DNA from: an uncultured Jeotgalicoccus sp.
GTDB lineage: Bacteria; Bacillota; Bacilli; Staphylococcales; Salinicoccaceae
Assembly: GCA_947631305.1 (NCBI GenBank)
Contig: CANRKV010000027.1
Location: 1 to 12,872 of the forward strand
Length of the DNA stretch: 12,872 nt
Direction: 5' to 3'
This document shows, piece after piece, positions 6,681 through 12,872 of the stretch. The position numbers and the translations under genes are program-made. The number at the start of each line of letters is the position of its first letter. Within the stretch, counting starts at the first letter, position 1. The notes beneath the pieces are model-generated. The model was not told where the DNA came from. It made no database searches and worked only from the letters and a program-made list of their open reading frames with translations.

Positions 6681-7889
6681 ATGGCACAGAAAAAAGTAGT
6701 TTTAGCATATTCAGGCGGTTTGGACACAAGCGTTACGATTCAATGGTTTATCGATAAGGGATTCGATGTTGTAGCGGTATGTTTGGATGTCGGTGAGGGC
6801 AAGGACCTTGACCAGGTTCATGACAAAGCACTAAAAATGGGTGCCAGTGAATGTCACATCATAAATACGCAAAAAGAATTTGCAGAAGAATTCGTTGCAT
6901 ACACTATTTACGGAAACTCAATGTATGAAGAGAAATATCCATTGGTATCGGCGCTCAGCCGTCCGCTGATTTCTAAAAAATTAGTAGAAATTGCACATGA
7001 AACAAATGCTGATTACGTTGCACACGGCTGTACAGGTAAGGGTAATGACCAGGTTCGTTTCGAAGTTGCAATTAAATCACTTGATCCGACAATTAAAGTT
7101 CTTGCACCTGTACGTGAATGGACATGGTCAAGAGAAGAAGAAATCGAGTATGCGAAAGAGCATAACATTCCGATTCCGGTTGATCTTGATTCTCCGTATT
7201 CAGTAGACCAGAACTTATGGGGCCGCAGCAACGAGTGCGGTATTCTTGAAAATCCGTGGGCAGCTCCTCCGGAAGATGCATATGATCTTACTGTAAATAT
7301 TAAAGAGGCGCCGGACGAAGCTGAAGAGTTATTAATCACTTACGAAAAAGGACTGCCGGTCGCAATTAATAATGAGAAATTTGAATTGCACGAATTAATC
7401 TTACATTTAAATGATGTTGCAGGTAAGCACGGCATCGGCAGAATCGACCATGTTGAGAACAGACTTGTCGGTATTAAATCAAGAGAAATTTATGAAACAC
7501 CGGCAGCGAAAGTAATTTTGACTGCAAAACACGATTTAGAAACGATTACATTAACAAAAGATATTGCTCACTTTAAACCGGTAATCGAACAGAAATATAC
7601 AGAACAGGTGTATAACGGCTTATGGTTTACTCCATTATCGGATACGCTAAGAGCAACACTGAAAGATATGCAGCAGCCGGTAAATGGTGATGTGCGTGTT
7701 GAATTGTACAAAGGGAACGTCACTGTTACAGGACGTAAGTCAGAAAACAGTCTGTATAACGAAAAACTTGCGACATACACGAAAGAAGATGCATTCAACC
7801 AGGAAGCATCAGTCGGCTTTATCGAAATCTTCGGACTTCCGACTAAAGTTAAAGCAATGCTTGAACAGGGAGTTGCTGTGGATGAGTAA
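6681..7889 (+). CDS. argG: Argininosuccinate synthase
   Basis: ArgG condenses citrulline and aspartate using ATP to give argininosuccinate, the penultimate step of arginine synthesis. The ATP-pyrophosphatase P-loop AYSGGLDTS is at residues 9-17. The conserved HGCTGKGNDQVRFE (115-128), GRSNECGILENPW (181-193) and APVREW (142-147) segments are present, and the length of 402 aa is typical. I start at ATG 6681 because GAGGTG (6669-6674) is 6 nt upstream; an in-frame GTG at 6672 lies inside that SD and is rejected. argH overlaps the end by 8 nt. In many Bacillales these genes sit elsewhere, so the position between yqgP and yqgX homologues is notable. Confidence 0.96.
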   Translation: MAQKKVVLAYSGGLDTSVTIQWFIDKGFDVVAVCLDVGEGKDLDQVHDKALKMGASECHIINTQKEFAEEFVAYTIYGNSMYEEKYPLVSALSRPLISKKLVEIAHETNADYVAHGCTGKGNDQVRFEVAIKSLDPTIKVLAPVREWTWSREEEIEYAKEHNIPIPVDLDSPYSVDQNLWGRSNECGILENPWAAPPEDAYDLTVNIKEAPDEAEELLITYEKGLPVAINNEKFELHELILHLNDVAGKHGIGRIDHVENRLVGIKSREIYETPAAKVILTAKHDLETITLTKDIAHFKPVIEQKYTEQVYNGLWFTPLSDTLRATLKDMQQPVNGDVRVELYKGNVTVTGRKSENSLYNEKLATYTKEDAFNQEASVGFIEIFGLPTKVKAMLEQGVAVDE

Positions 7890-9255
7890 AAAAGCTTGGG
7901 GCGGCAGGTTCCAGGAAGAGTCAATATCATGGGTGGAAGAGTTCAATGCTTCCATCCATTTTGATAAAGTTTTGATCGAGGAAGATATTAACGGCAGCAT
8001 CGCACATGCGAATATGCTCGCAGCTCAGAATATAATCTCAGAAGATGAGAACAGCCAGATTAAATCGGGACTTCTCAGCATACTGGATGATTATAATAAC
8101 GATAAATTAACATTCAGCGTATCACAGGAAGATATTCATATGAATGTTGAAGCGAAGCTGATTGAAAAAATCGGTGCAGCAGGCGGTAAACTGCACACAG
8201 CGAGAAGCAGAAATGATCAGGTCGCAACGGATATGCATCTATATGTTAAAAAAGAAGTCAAGGCAGTCATTAACAGTGTGGAACTGCTGCAGGAGACGAT
8301 TATCGGACTTGCAGAAAAACACCTTGATATTATTATGCCGGGCTATACGCATTTGCAGCGTGCACAGCCAATTTTATTCTCACATCATATACTGACATAT
8401 TTCTGGATGCTGGAACGCGATAAATCACGTTTTAATGATTCTTTAAAACGCATTGATGTCTCTCCGCTCGGCGCAGGGGCAATCAGCGGTACAACTTTTA
8501 ATATCGACCGTTTCCAGACGAAGGACGAGCTGGGCTTTGAAGGGATTTATCACAACAGTATGGATGCTGTCAGCGACAGAGATTATATTGTTGAAACACT
8601 GTCGAATATTTCTCTGACGATGGTTCACTTATCGAGACTGTCTGAAGAACTGATTTTCTGGACGACAGATGAGGCGAATTTCGTTACGCTGAGTGACGCA
8701 TTTACGACGGGCTCTTCAATGATGCCTCAGAAGAAAAATCCGGATATGGCTGAATTAATCCGCGGTAAAAGCGGTCGCACAGCAGGGCATCTAATGTCCA
8801 TGCTGATGCTGTTAAAAGGCCTGCCGCTGACTTATAACAAAGATATGCAGGAAGATAAAGAAGGGCTGTTTGACTCATTAACGACGATCAAAGGCTCGCT
8901 GAAAATTATGAACGGCATGCTCGGTACGCTGACGATAAATGAAGAAGTACTTGAAGAAGCAGTGACTGAGGATTTTTCCAATGCAACAGAACTTGCGGAT
9001 TATTTAGTGGCAAAAGGAATCCCGTTCAGGGATTCCCATGAAATTGTCGGCAAACTGGTACTGACATGCATTAATAACGGTATTTACTTAAAAGATATGT
9101 CGCTTAATGAATTTAAAGCTGCGAGCGACGTCATCGAAGAAGATATTTATGATATTCTGTCTCCAAAAGTTGTCGTCAACAGAAGAATCAGCTACGGTTC
9201 AACAGGCACAGAGTCTGTAAAACAGCAGCTGGAAGTTGCTAAAAATCATTTATAA
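7882..9255 (+). CDS. argH: Argininosuccinate lyase
   Basis: ArgH splits argininosuccinate into arginine and fumarate, the last step of the pathway. It belongs to the fumarase/aspartase superfamily, whose signature GSSMMPQKKNPD is at 277-288 with the catalytic serine in its Ser pair. TARSRNDQ (106-113) and the catalytic-histidine segment GYTHLQRAQP (154-163, His157) are also present. The N-terminal KKAWGGRF (3-10) is typical, and the length of 457 aa is normal. The open frame continues upstream into argG, but the ATG at 7882 is right: it has GGGAG (7868-7872) 9 nt away and aligns with family N-termini. The start overlaps the argG stop as ATGAGTAA, implying translational coupling. Confidence 0.96.
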   Translation: MSKKAWGGRFQEESISWVEEFNASIHFDKVLIEEDINGSIAHANMLAAQNIISEDENSQIKSGLLSILDDYNNDKLTFSVSQEDIHMNVEAKLIEKIGAAGGKLHTARSRNDQVATDMHLYVKKEVKAVINSVELLQETIIGLAEKHLDIIMPGYTHLQRAQPILFSHHILTYFWMLERDKSRFNDSLKRIDVSPLGAGAISGTTFNIDRFQTKDELGFEGIYHNSMDAVSDRDYIVETLSNISLTMVHLSRLSEELIFWTTDEANFVTLSDAFTTGSSMMPQKKNPDMAELIRGKSGRTAGHLMSMLMLLKGLPLTYNKDMQEDKEGLFDSLTTIKGSLKIMNGMLGTLTINEEVLEEAVTEDFSNATELADYLVAKGIPFRDSHEIVGKLVLTCINNGIYLKDMSLNEFKAASDVIEEDIYDILSPKVVVNRRISYGSTGTESVKQQLEVAKNHL

Positions 9256-9261
9256 ATGTTA

Positions 9262-9296
9262 AAAACTCCCTTCCGGGATATCCGGAAGGGAGTTTT
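9262..9296. terminator. Bidirectional terminator between argH and the convergent small gene
   Basis: A perfect 15-bp stem pairs 9262-9276 (AAAACTCCCTTCCGG) with 9282-9296 (CCGGAAGGGAGTTTT) around the 5-nt loop GATAT. The T run serves argH on the plus strand, and the A run at 9261-9265 gives a T tract for the minus-strand gene at 9313-9549. It begins 6 nt after the argH stop. Confidence 0.95.
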
Positions 9297-9312
9297 ATTA
9301 TTCTTAAATTAA

Positions 9313-9549
9313 TTAACCAAGATCCGGATAACCGAATGTGAAAATCGTTGCAAGTGTCCAAAGTCCGAAGACTAGAACTGTTATTGCACTGAAGCCAGCA
9401 GCAAGAAGGTTTTTAGCTTTCATAGAGTTTAAAAGTCCAATTACTCCAAAAATTGCTACTAAGCCCATAAGAACTGCAAGTGCGTTAACACCGATTCTAA
9501 TAGTTAATCCACCAATAGTAAATAATTCTCCTGTATCGAAGAAAGGCAT
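9313..9549 (-). CDS. Small two-TM membrane protein, DUF2759-like
   Basis: This 78-aa hydrophobic protein has unknown function. Two membrane segments are visible at about 19-40 and 48-71, joined by a short basic turn (NSMKAKN, 41-47). The N-terminus is polar with two acids and the tail ends GYPDLG. The sequence and its place next to the YqgX-type hydrolase suggest the DUF2759 family found in this locus of Bacillales; the family name is from memory. The start is well supported: on the minus strand AGGGGGTC (9563-9556) precedes the ATG at good distance, with a promoter upstream. It is transcribed convergently with argH and divergently from the hydrolase gene. Confidence 0.8.
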   Translation of the reverse strand: MPFFDTGELFTIGGLTIRIGVNALAVLMGLVAIFGVIGLLNSMKAKNLLAAGFSAITVLVFGLWTLATIFTFGYPDLG

Positions 9550-9575
9550 TATATTGACCCCCTAATCTTTCTCTT

Positions 9576-9604
9576 TAAACAATCACTTAATAATATTGTA
9601 TAAT
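9576..9604 (+). promoter_or_regulatory. Promoter of the YqgX-type hydrolase gene
   Basis: TAAACA (9576-9581), a 17-nt spacer and a perfect TATAAT (9599-9604) precede the gene. The predicted start near 9611 leaves a leader of about 37 nt. The -35 is weak (4 of 6). The -10 shares bases 9599-9600 with the divergent -10. Confidence 0.65.
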
Positions 9605-9623
9605 TAATATATAGTTTTGTCGA
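9595..9623 (-). promoter_or_regulatory. Promoter of the minus-strand DUF2759-like gene
   Basis: On the minus strand, TCGACA (9623-9618), a 17-nt spacer and TACAAT (9600-9595) match the sigma-A consensus at 5 of 6 in each box. The predicted start is near 9588, about 39 nt upstream of the ATG. Its -10 overlaps the -10 of the divergent promoter. Confidence 0.7.
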
Positions 9624-9647
9624 GAACATTTTGGAGAGTGATTATTA

Positions 9648-10259
9648 ATGAAAATAACAAGATTGCCTTTAGGGGCGTTGCAAACAAACTGCTACATCGT
9701 AAGTAACGGAGAACGAGTGCTGGTATTCGATCCGTCAGCGGAAGCGAAAGTAATTATCGGCAAGCTGAAAGACATCGGGCTGCCGGTGGACGGCATTCTG
9801 CTGACACATGCACACTATGATCATTTCGGCGCGCTGGATGAAGTTCAGGCTTTTACAGGGGCTGAAGTCTATATGTCGGATATCGAAATCGACTGGCTGA
9901 CAGACATCGCTAAAAACGGCTCAATACGCTTCACTGAGGAGATTACTTCATCAGTGAGTCCAAATACCCTGAAAGAGGGTGCGGCTGCTTTAGGAGCGTT
10001 TAAATTCGACGTCATTCATACTCCGGGACATTCGCCGGGTTCACTGAGTTATAAATTTGATGATTTTGTTATCTCAGGCGATGTACTATTTAATAAAGGT
10101 GTCGGGCGCACTGATTTATATGGAGGCAGTACAGCGGAAGTGATGTATTCAATCAGAGAGAAGCTGTATAAGCTTGCTCCTGAAACAACTGTATATGCAG
10201 GTCATAATACACCAACGACAATCGGTGATGAAAAAGAAAATAATCCGTACGTTAGATAA
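9648..10259 (+). CDS. yqgX: Metallo-beta-lactamase-fold hydrolase, glyoxalase II-like (YqgX family)
   Basis: This is a probable cytoplasmic binuclear-metal hydrolase related to hydroxyacylglutathione hydrolase; the true substrate in Firmicutes is not firmly known. The metal ligands are complete: HAHYDH (54-59), His128 in HTPGHSPG, Asp145 in SGDVLF and His186 in AGHNTPT. The N-terminal LGALQTNCYIV (8-18) is characteristic of the small glyoxalase II-like group. The 203-aa length lacks the C-terminal substrate domain of classical glyoxalase II, as in YqgX. The start is supported by GGAG at 9633-9636 and its own promoter. It is monocistronic: a strong terminator follows and both neighbours are on the other strand. 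Confidence 0.92.
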   Translation: MKITRLPLGALQTNCYIVSNGERVLVFDPSAEAKVIIGKLKDIGLPVDGILLTHAHYDHFGALDEVQAFTGAEVYMSDIEIDWLTDIAKNGSIRFTEEITSSVSPNTLKEGAAALGAFKFDVIHTPGHSPGSLSYKFDDFVISGDVLFNKGVGRTDLYGGSTAEVMYSIREKLYKLAPETTVYAGHNTPTTIGDEKENNPYVR

Positions 10260-10301
10260 ACGCAGTTAAAAGGTTATGAATAAAATATATCCAGTAAATT
10301 T

Positions 10302-10335
10302 AAAAGGCAGGAACACATTTGTGTTCCTGCCTTTT
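10302..10335. terminator. Bidirectional terminator between yqgX and the convergent yqgY-like gene
   Basis: The 15-bp arms AAAAGGCAGGAACAC (10302-10316) and GTGTTCCTGCCTTTT (10321-10335) surround ATTT, with an A-T pair possibly closing the loop further. T-rich sequence follows on the plus strand, and the A run at 10302-10305 provides the T tract for the minus strand. The minus-strand gene stop is at 10343. Confidence 0.95.
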
Positions 10336-10342
10336 ATTTTAA

Positions 10343-10591
10343 TTAATGCTCATTACCGAATGACGGTTCAAGTAAGAATGTTGTGTAATATGTAAAGCCG
10401 ACAAAGAAGAAGATTAAGTAGGCAGCAAATACGTACATATACATTCTTTCACTTAATTTCATGTAACCAAGTAATACAAAGAGTCCGGTCTGTGCTACGA
10501 AGAACAGTGACATTGTAACCATGTCTCCGATATAGAACAGAATTGCAAACATCGCAGTCCAGAATCCAATCATTTTAAATACTTTATCCAT
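10343..10591 (-). CDS. yqgY: Small membrane protein, DUF2626 (YqgY) family
   Basis: This 82-aa hydrophobic protein has unknown function and probably three membrane segments, at about 8-24, 27-44 and 51-70, ending in a short polar tail (EPSFGNEH). MDKVFKMIGFWTAMFAI and YMKLSERMYMY resemble DUF2626/YqgY, which lies beside yqgX in B. subtilis; this is recognised from memory. I start at the ATG at 10591 because GGAGG on the minus strand is then 9 nt away. The ATG three codons upstream at 10600 directly abuts the SD and cannot use it. The gene has its own promoter and a shared terminator, and runs divergently from comGA. Confidence 0.85.
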   Translation of the reverse strand: MDKVFKMIGFWTAMFAILFYIGDMVTMSLFFVAQTGLFVLLGYMKLSERMYMYVFAAYLIFFFVGFTYYTTFLLEPSFGNEH

Positions 10592-10637
10592 GTGATACAT
10601 CCTCCCACCTGAATAATTTCACATATCATTAAATTCA

Positions 10638-10666
10638 ATTATAGATAAACTCAGCGACAATGTAAA
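10638..10666 (-). promoter_or_regulatory. Promoter of the yqgY-like gene
   Basis: On the minus strand, TTTACA (10666-10661), a 17-nt spacer and a perfect TATAAT (10643-10638) form a good sigma-A promoter. The predicted start near 10631 leaves a leader of about 40 nt. Confidence 0.75.
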
Positions 10667-10752
10667 TAGGAATTGCATTTAATTTGCTGTAATTAAATAC
10701 CAAAACTATGCAAGTTCGTGTAAAAAGTAAACCAGTTTTGCTATTTTTGTAT

Positions 10753-10786
10753 TTAAGTAACTTTTTTAAAAGGAAAACGCACTTTT
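10753..10786 (+). promoter_or_regulatory. Candidate ComK box (K-box) upstream of comGA
   Basis: The second AT-box is perfect, AAAA-N5-TTTT (10774-10786), and the first is TTAA-N5-TTTT (10753-10765, 6 of 8 matches). They are separated by 8 nt, one of the discrete spacings known for ComK dimer pairs. The site lies 17-50 nt before the comGA SD. The AT-rich background and the absence of a clear -35/-10 downstream keep this tentative; TATATATA (10791-10798) is the only -10-like run, and it is very close to the SD. The rest of the 10601-10816 gap holds only the yqgY promoter and AT-rich sequence. Confidence 0.45.
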
Positions 10787-10802
10787 CACGTATATATAGA
10801 GT

Positions 10803-10810
10803 AGGAGGTG
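10803..10810 (+). promoter_or_regulatory. Strong SD that fixes the comGA TTG start
   Basis: AGGAGGTG is fully complementary to the 16S rRNA tail and lies 6 nt, all T, before TTG at 10817. The in-frame GTG at 10808 is part of this SD and so cannot be the start. Confidence 0.85.
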
Positions 10811-10816
10811 TTTTTT

Positions 10817-11809
10817 TTGAAACAGCTGGCAGAAACAATAATTAAGGATGCATACGACAGTGGCGCAAGCGATATTCATATTACGTTTGAAAAGACCGAA
10901 GGATCGGTCAAAAAACGTATTCGCGGCAAGATGGTACCCGTCCGTTCACTGGAAACCGGTATGCTGAAACGTCTGATTAACTATTTAAAGTTCATTGCAG
11001 AACTGGATATTAACGAACATAAAGTGCCTCAAAGCGGCCGGACAAGTTTTTATATTGATGAATTACAATGCAATATACGCGTCAGCACACTGCCGCTTAC
11101 AATTATGAAAGAAATTGTAGTCATCAGGCTGCTGAATACCAGTGCAGGAAAATCCTCCAACAGTCTTTTTTATAAAGACGAGGATTATGAATTCCTGACG
11201 TCATACATGAAATTATCCCAAGGGCTGATTCTCTTTACAGGCCCGACAGGATCGGGCAAAAGTACAGTGATGTACCGCCTTGCAACTGATGCAGTCACGG
11301 AGAGCACACGGCAGATTATAAGTATTGAAGATCCCGTCGAGTTTGACATAGACGGTCTCGTGCAGGTTGAAATTAATGATAAAGCAAAATTAAGCTATGG
11401 ACCACTTATCCGCGGTGTACTCCGGTGCGATCCGGATATTATTATGTTCGGCGAAATTCGCGACAGCATAATTGCTGAAGAACTGCTGAAAACAAGTCTG
11501 TCGGGGCACCTGGTCCTGAGCACCTTCCACAGTAAAAATGCGCTCAGCACATTGACGCGCCTGAAAGATTACGGCTTATACAAAGAAGAGATGGCTGAGA
11601 GTATTTCATTAATCGTCAACCAGCGGCTGATTCATACTGCCGGCGGTTCTTTTATCGTGTATGAGTACTTGGACAAAGAAATGATTAAGACCCATTTAAA
11701 CGGCGGCAGCGTATCGTATAAAACAATTCAGGATAAACTTCTCGAAATACACAGGGAAGGGGCACTGACGGATGAAGAATATGAATATTACCATCGGTCG
11801 TTCCAATAA
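10817..11809 (+). CDS. comGA: Competence pseudopilus assembly ATPase ComGA
   Basis: ComGA is the type II secretion/PilB-like ATPase that powers assembly of the transformation pseudopilus and acts at the membrane's inner face. In the 330-aa protein I see SGASDIHI (15-22) at the N-terminal domain, Walker A GPTGSGKST (142-150), Asp box IISIEDPVEF (167-176), Walker B PDIIMFGEIRD (206-216), His box SGHLVLSTFHSKNA (229-242) and NQRLI (268-272). The four-cysteine zinc motif of larger GspE ATPases is absent, as in ComGA generally. The start is TTG with a very strong SD; size fits staphylococcal ComGA. comGB overlaps the 3' end by 38 nt. Expression probably requires ComK, given the candidate K-box. 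Confidence 0.95.
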   Translation: MKQLAETIIKDAYDSGASDIHITFEKTEGSVKKRIRGKMVPVRSLETGMLKRLINYLKFIAELDINEHKVPQSGRTSFYIDELQCNIRVSTLPLTIMKEIVVIRLLNTSAGKSSNSLFYKDEDYEFLTSYMKLSQGLILFTGPTGSGKSTVMYRLATDAVTESTRQIISIEDPVEFDIDGLVQVEINDKAKLSYGPLIRGVLRCDPDIIMFGEIRDSIIAEELLKTSLSGHLVLSTFHSKNALSTLTRLKDYGLYKEEMAESISLIVNQRLIHTAGGSFIVYEYLDKEMIKTHLNGGSVSYKTIQDKLLEIHREGALTDEEYEYYHRSFQ

Positions 11810-12827
11810 GCTTGGTAAATACGATGCACACTTCTTAACGAAACTCGCAGGGCTGCTTCACAACGGTTTTACGATGCAGCAGGCGTTAACGTTTTTAACG
11901 GAGCAGTACGACGTAATTAAGCAGGCTGACAGAAAAATATTACTCGAACTGATAAACGAAGGCGCATCATTAAGCGCCGTGCTGAAATACCTGGGCTTTT
12001 CAAAGTCGATTATTATGCAGGTGTCATTTGCAGAAATACACGGTGAAATTATTATGAACCTGGAACAGTCTGGGGAATATTTAAACACACGGCGCAAGAC
12101 ACTGCAGCAGCTCGCAAAGACACTGCAGTATCCGCTCGTGCTTGTTTGTATATTCATCATTATGCTGGTGCTGTTAAATTACACGGTAATTCCGCAGTTT
12201 AATGACCTGTACAGCGCTATGCAGGCGGATAAAACAATGCTCGTCAACATACTGACGCTGATTTTAAATTATCTGCCTTATGCAGCCTTAAGTATGCTGC
12301 TGGCAGTTTTCCTCTTTGCACTCACAGTGCTGATTATAATCAATCTTAAAAATACTGAGCTCGCATCTAAGCTGCTGTTAAAAATCCCCGTCGTTAAAAC
12401 TTACTTTAAATATTATGTCACTTACCGCTTCTCCCGCGAGTTCGGCTACTTTTTAAATAACGGTCTCGAAGTAAAAGAAATTATTCTGCTGTTTAAAACG
12501 CAGACCATTAACCGTTACTTAAGTTTGCTGGCACAAACGATCGAACAGCAATTGCTCTACGGTATATCACTCGGTGACGCAATCGAAGAGCTGGATATGC
12601 TCGACAGGCGGCTCGCAGTGTTCGTCAATCACGGTGAATACAACAGCAATGTAGGACAGGAGCTCATTATTTACAGCGAATATTCTTTAGAAAATATCAT
12701 TATTAAAATTGAAAGCTTAACGAAGAAAATACAGCCCATTATATTTTTAATTCTCGGGCTGTTAATCGTCTGTTTGTATTTAGTAATCGTATTACCAATT
12801 TTCAATATGATGAGCACGATAAAATAG
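11772..12827 (+). CDS. comGB: Competence pseudopilus membrane platform protein ComGB
   Basis: ComGB is a GspF/PilC-type polytopic protein forming the membrane base on which ComGA assembles ComGC pseudopilin. The 351-aa sequence contains two related T2SSF domains, with similar openings: FLTKLAGLLHNGFTMQQAL (21-39) and FSREFGYFLNNGLEVKEII (220-238). It has three hydrophobic segments at about 121-140, 167-192 and 322-345, the standard topology. The start at 11772 overlaps comGA by 38 nt; a purine-rich SD-like stretch ending AAGGGG (11757-11762) lies 9 nt upstream. ATG 11781 is an alternative without well-spaced SD. No ATG follows the comGA stop before the conserved domain, so the overlap appears real. 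A probable comGC follows 13 nt later. Confidence 0.93.
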   Translation: MKNMNITIGRSNKLGKYDAHFLTKLAGLLHNGFTMQQALTFLTEQYDVIKQADRKILLELINEGASLSAVLKYLGFSKSIIMQVSFAEIHGEIIMNLEQSGEYLNTRRKTLQQLAKTLQYPLVLVCIFIIMLVLLNYTVIPQFNDLYSAMQADKTMLVNILTLILNYLPYAALSMLLAVFLFALTVLIIINLKNTELASKLLLKIPVVKTYFKYYVTYRFSREFGYFLNNGLEVKEIILLFKTQTINRYLSLLAQTIEQQLLYGISLGDAIEELDMLDRRLAVFVNHGEYNSNVGQELIIYSEYSLENIIIKIESLTKKIQPIIFLILGLLIVCLYLVIVLPIFNMMSTIK

Positions 12828-12840
12828 GAGGAATTATATT

Positions 12841-12872
12841 ATGAGAAAAACAATTAAACGTAAATTTAACAA
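12841..12872 (+). CDS. comGC: Probable ComGC major pseudopilin, 5' end only
   Basis: An ATG at 12841 follows AGGAGG (12826-12831, overlapping the comGB stop) by 9 nt. The ten complete codons encode MRKTIKRKFN, a short basic leader of the kind that precedes the prepilin cleavage site. The frame runs off the window, so the prepilin motif itself is not visible. The identity rests on comG operon order and the basic leader. Confidence 0.7.
   Translation, partial: MRKTIKRKFN

Noticed and set aside
7684..7881. Extended ArgH N-terminus reaching back into argG
   Set aside because: It overlaps conserved argG coding sequence by 200 nt, and the ATG at 7882 has an SD and a family-typical MSKKAWGGRF start.
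9338..9565. Plus-strand open frame of 75 codons opposite the DUF2759-like gene
   Set aside because: The minus-strand frame has a good SD, promoter and plausible two-TM topology. The plus-strand frame has none of these and is a mirror of hydrophobic codons.
10701..10740. Inverted repeat CAAAACT / AGTTTTG upstream of comGA
   Set aside because: Only 7-bp arms with a 26-nt separation in AT-rich DNA, and no T tract or match to a known operator. Likely chance.
10769..10777. AGGAAAA resembling a SigH -35 element before comGA
   Set aside because: The upstream half fits the B. subtilis SigH -35, but no GAAT-like -10 lies at the required 11-12 nt spacing, so it is not called as a promoter.
10635..10838. 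Minus-strand open frame of 67 codons in the yqgY-comGA gap
   Set aside because: It spans the comGA SD and the yqgY promoter, has no SD, and its low-complexity Lys/Leu-rich product looks like translated AT-rich intergenic DNA.
1..12872. Mobile elements, CRISPR arrays, tRNA/rRNA, phage or toxin-antitoxin genes
   Set aside because: I read both strands and found no transposase, integrase, regularly spaced long repeats, cloverleaf structures or paired small toxin/antitoxin genes. The window is an ordinary conserved chromosomal region.

Overview
The window looks like chromosomal DNA from a low-GC Gram-positive coccus of the Staphylococcaceae, probably a salt-tolerant relative such as Salinicoccus, Jeotgalicoccus or Nosocomiicoccus. 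The reasons are the strong GGAGG ribosome-binding sites, the moderately AT-rich sequence, and gene order matching the Bacillus subtilis pst-yqg-comG segment and its staphylococcal counterpart. The secreted PstS is extremely acidic, which suggests adaptation to salt. The genus is inference from memory of families, not from a search.

Layout. (1) 1-4549: a complete phosphate-uptake operon, pstS-pstC-pstA-pstB-phoU. It is preceded by a PhoP-box array with strict 11-bp periodicity, carries a terminator-like hairpin between pstS and pstC, and ends at a strong terminator. (2) 4619-6590: a 5-formyltetrahydrofolate cyclo-ligase gene overlapping a rhomboid protease gene with a C-terminal TPR-like tail (YqgN-YqgP order). 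(3) 6681-9296: argG and argH, the last two steps of arginine synthesis, overlapping by 8 nt, with a candidate arginine-repressor box upstream and a bidirectional terminator downstream. (4) 9313-10591: three short monocistronic units in alternating orientation. These are a two-TM small protein (minus), a YqgX-type metallo-beta-lactamase-fold hydrolase (plus) and a DUF2626/YqgY-type small membrane protein (minus), separated by shared promoters or shared terminators. (5) 10817 to the end: the start of the competence pseudopilus operon, comGA (ATPase, TTG start), comGB (membrane platform) and the first codons of a likely comGC, with a candidate ComK box upstream.

How the genes work together. PstS captures phosphate at the cell surface, PstC/PstA/PstB import it with ATP, and PhoU monitors or restrains the system; the Pho box would switch it on in phosphate starvation. 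ArgG and ArgH convert citrulline to arginine plus fumarate. ComGA and ComGB power and anchor assembly of the transformation pseudopilus built from ComGC. The middle genes are conserved housekeeping or uncharacterised genes.

I found no mobile element, CRISPR array, phage gene, tRNA or rRNA, and no convincing new multi-gene system. The observations worth following up are regulatory (the Pho box, the intra-operon hairpin, divergent promoters sharing a -10, the ComK-like site and the arg leader), the extreme charge of PstS, the placement of argGH inside the yqg block, and two uncharacterised small membrane proteins flanking the hydrolase.
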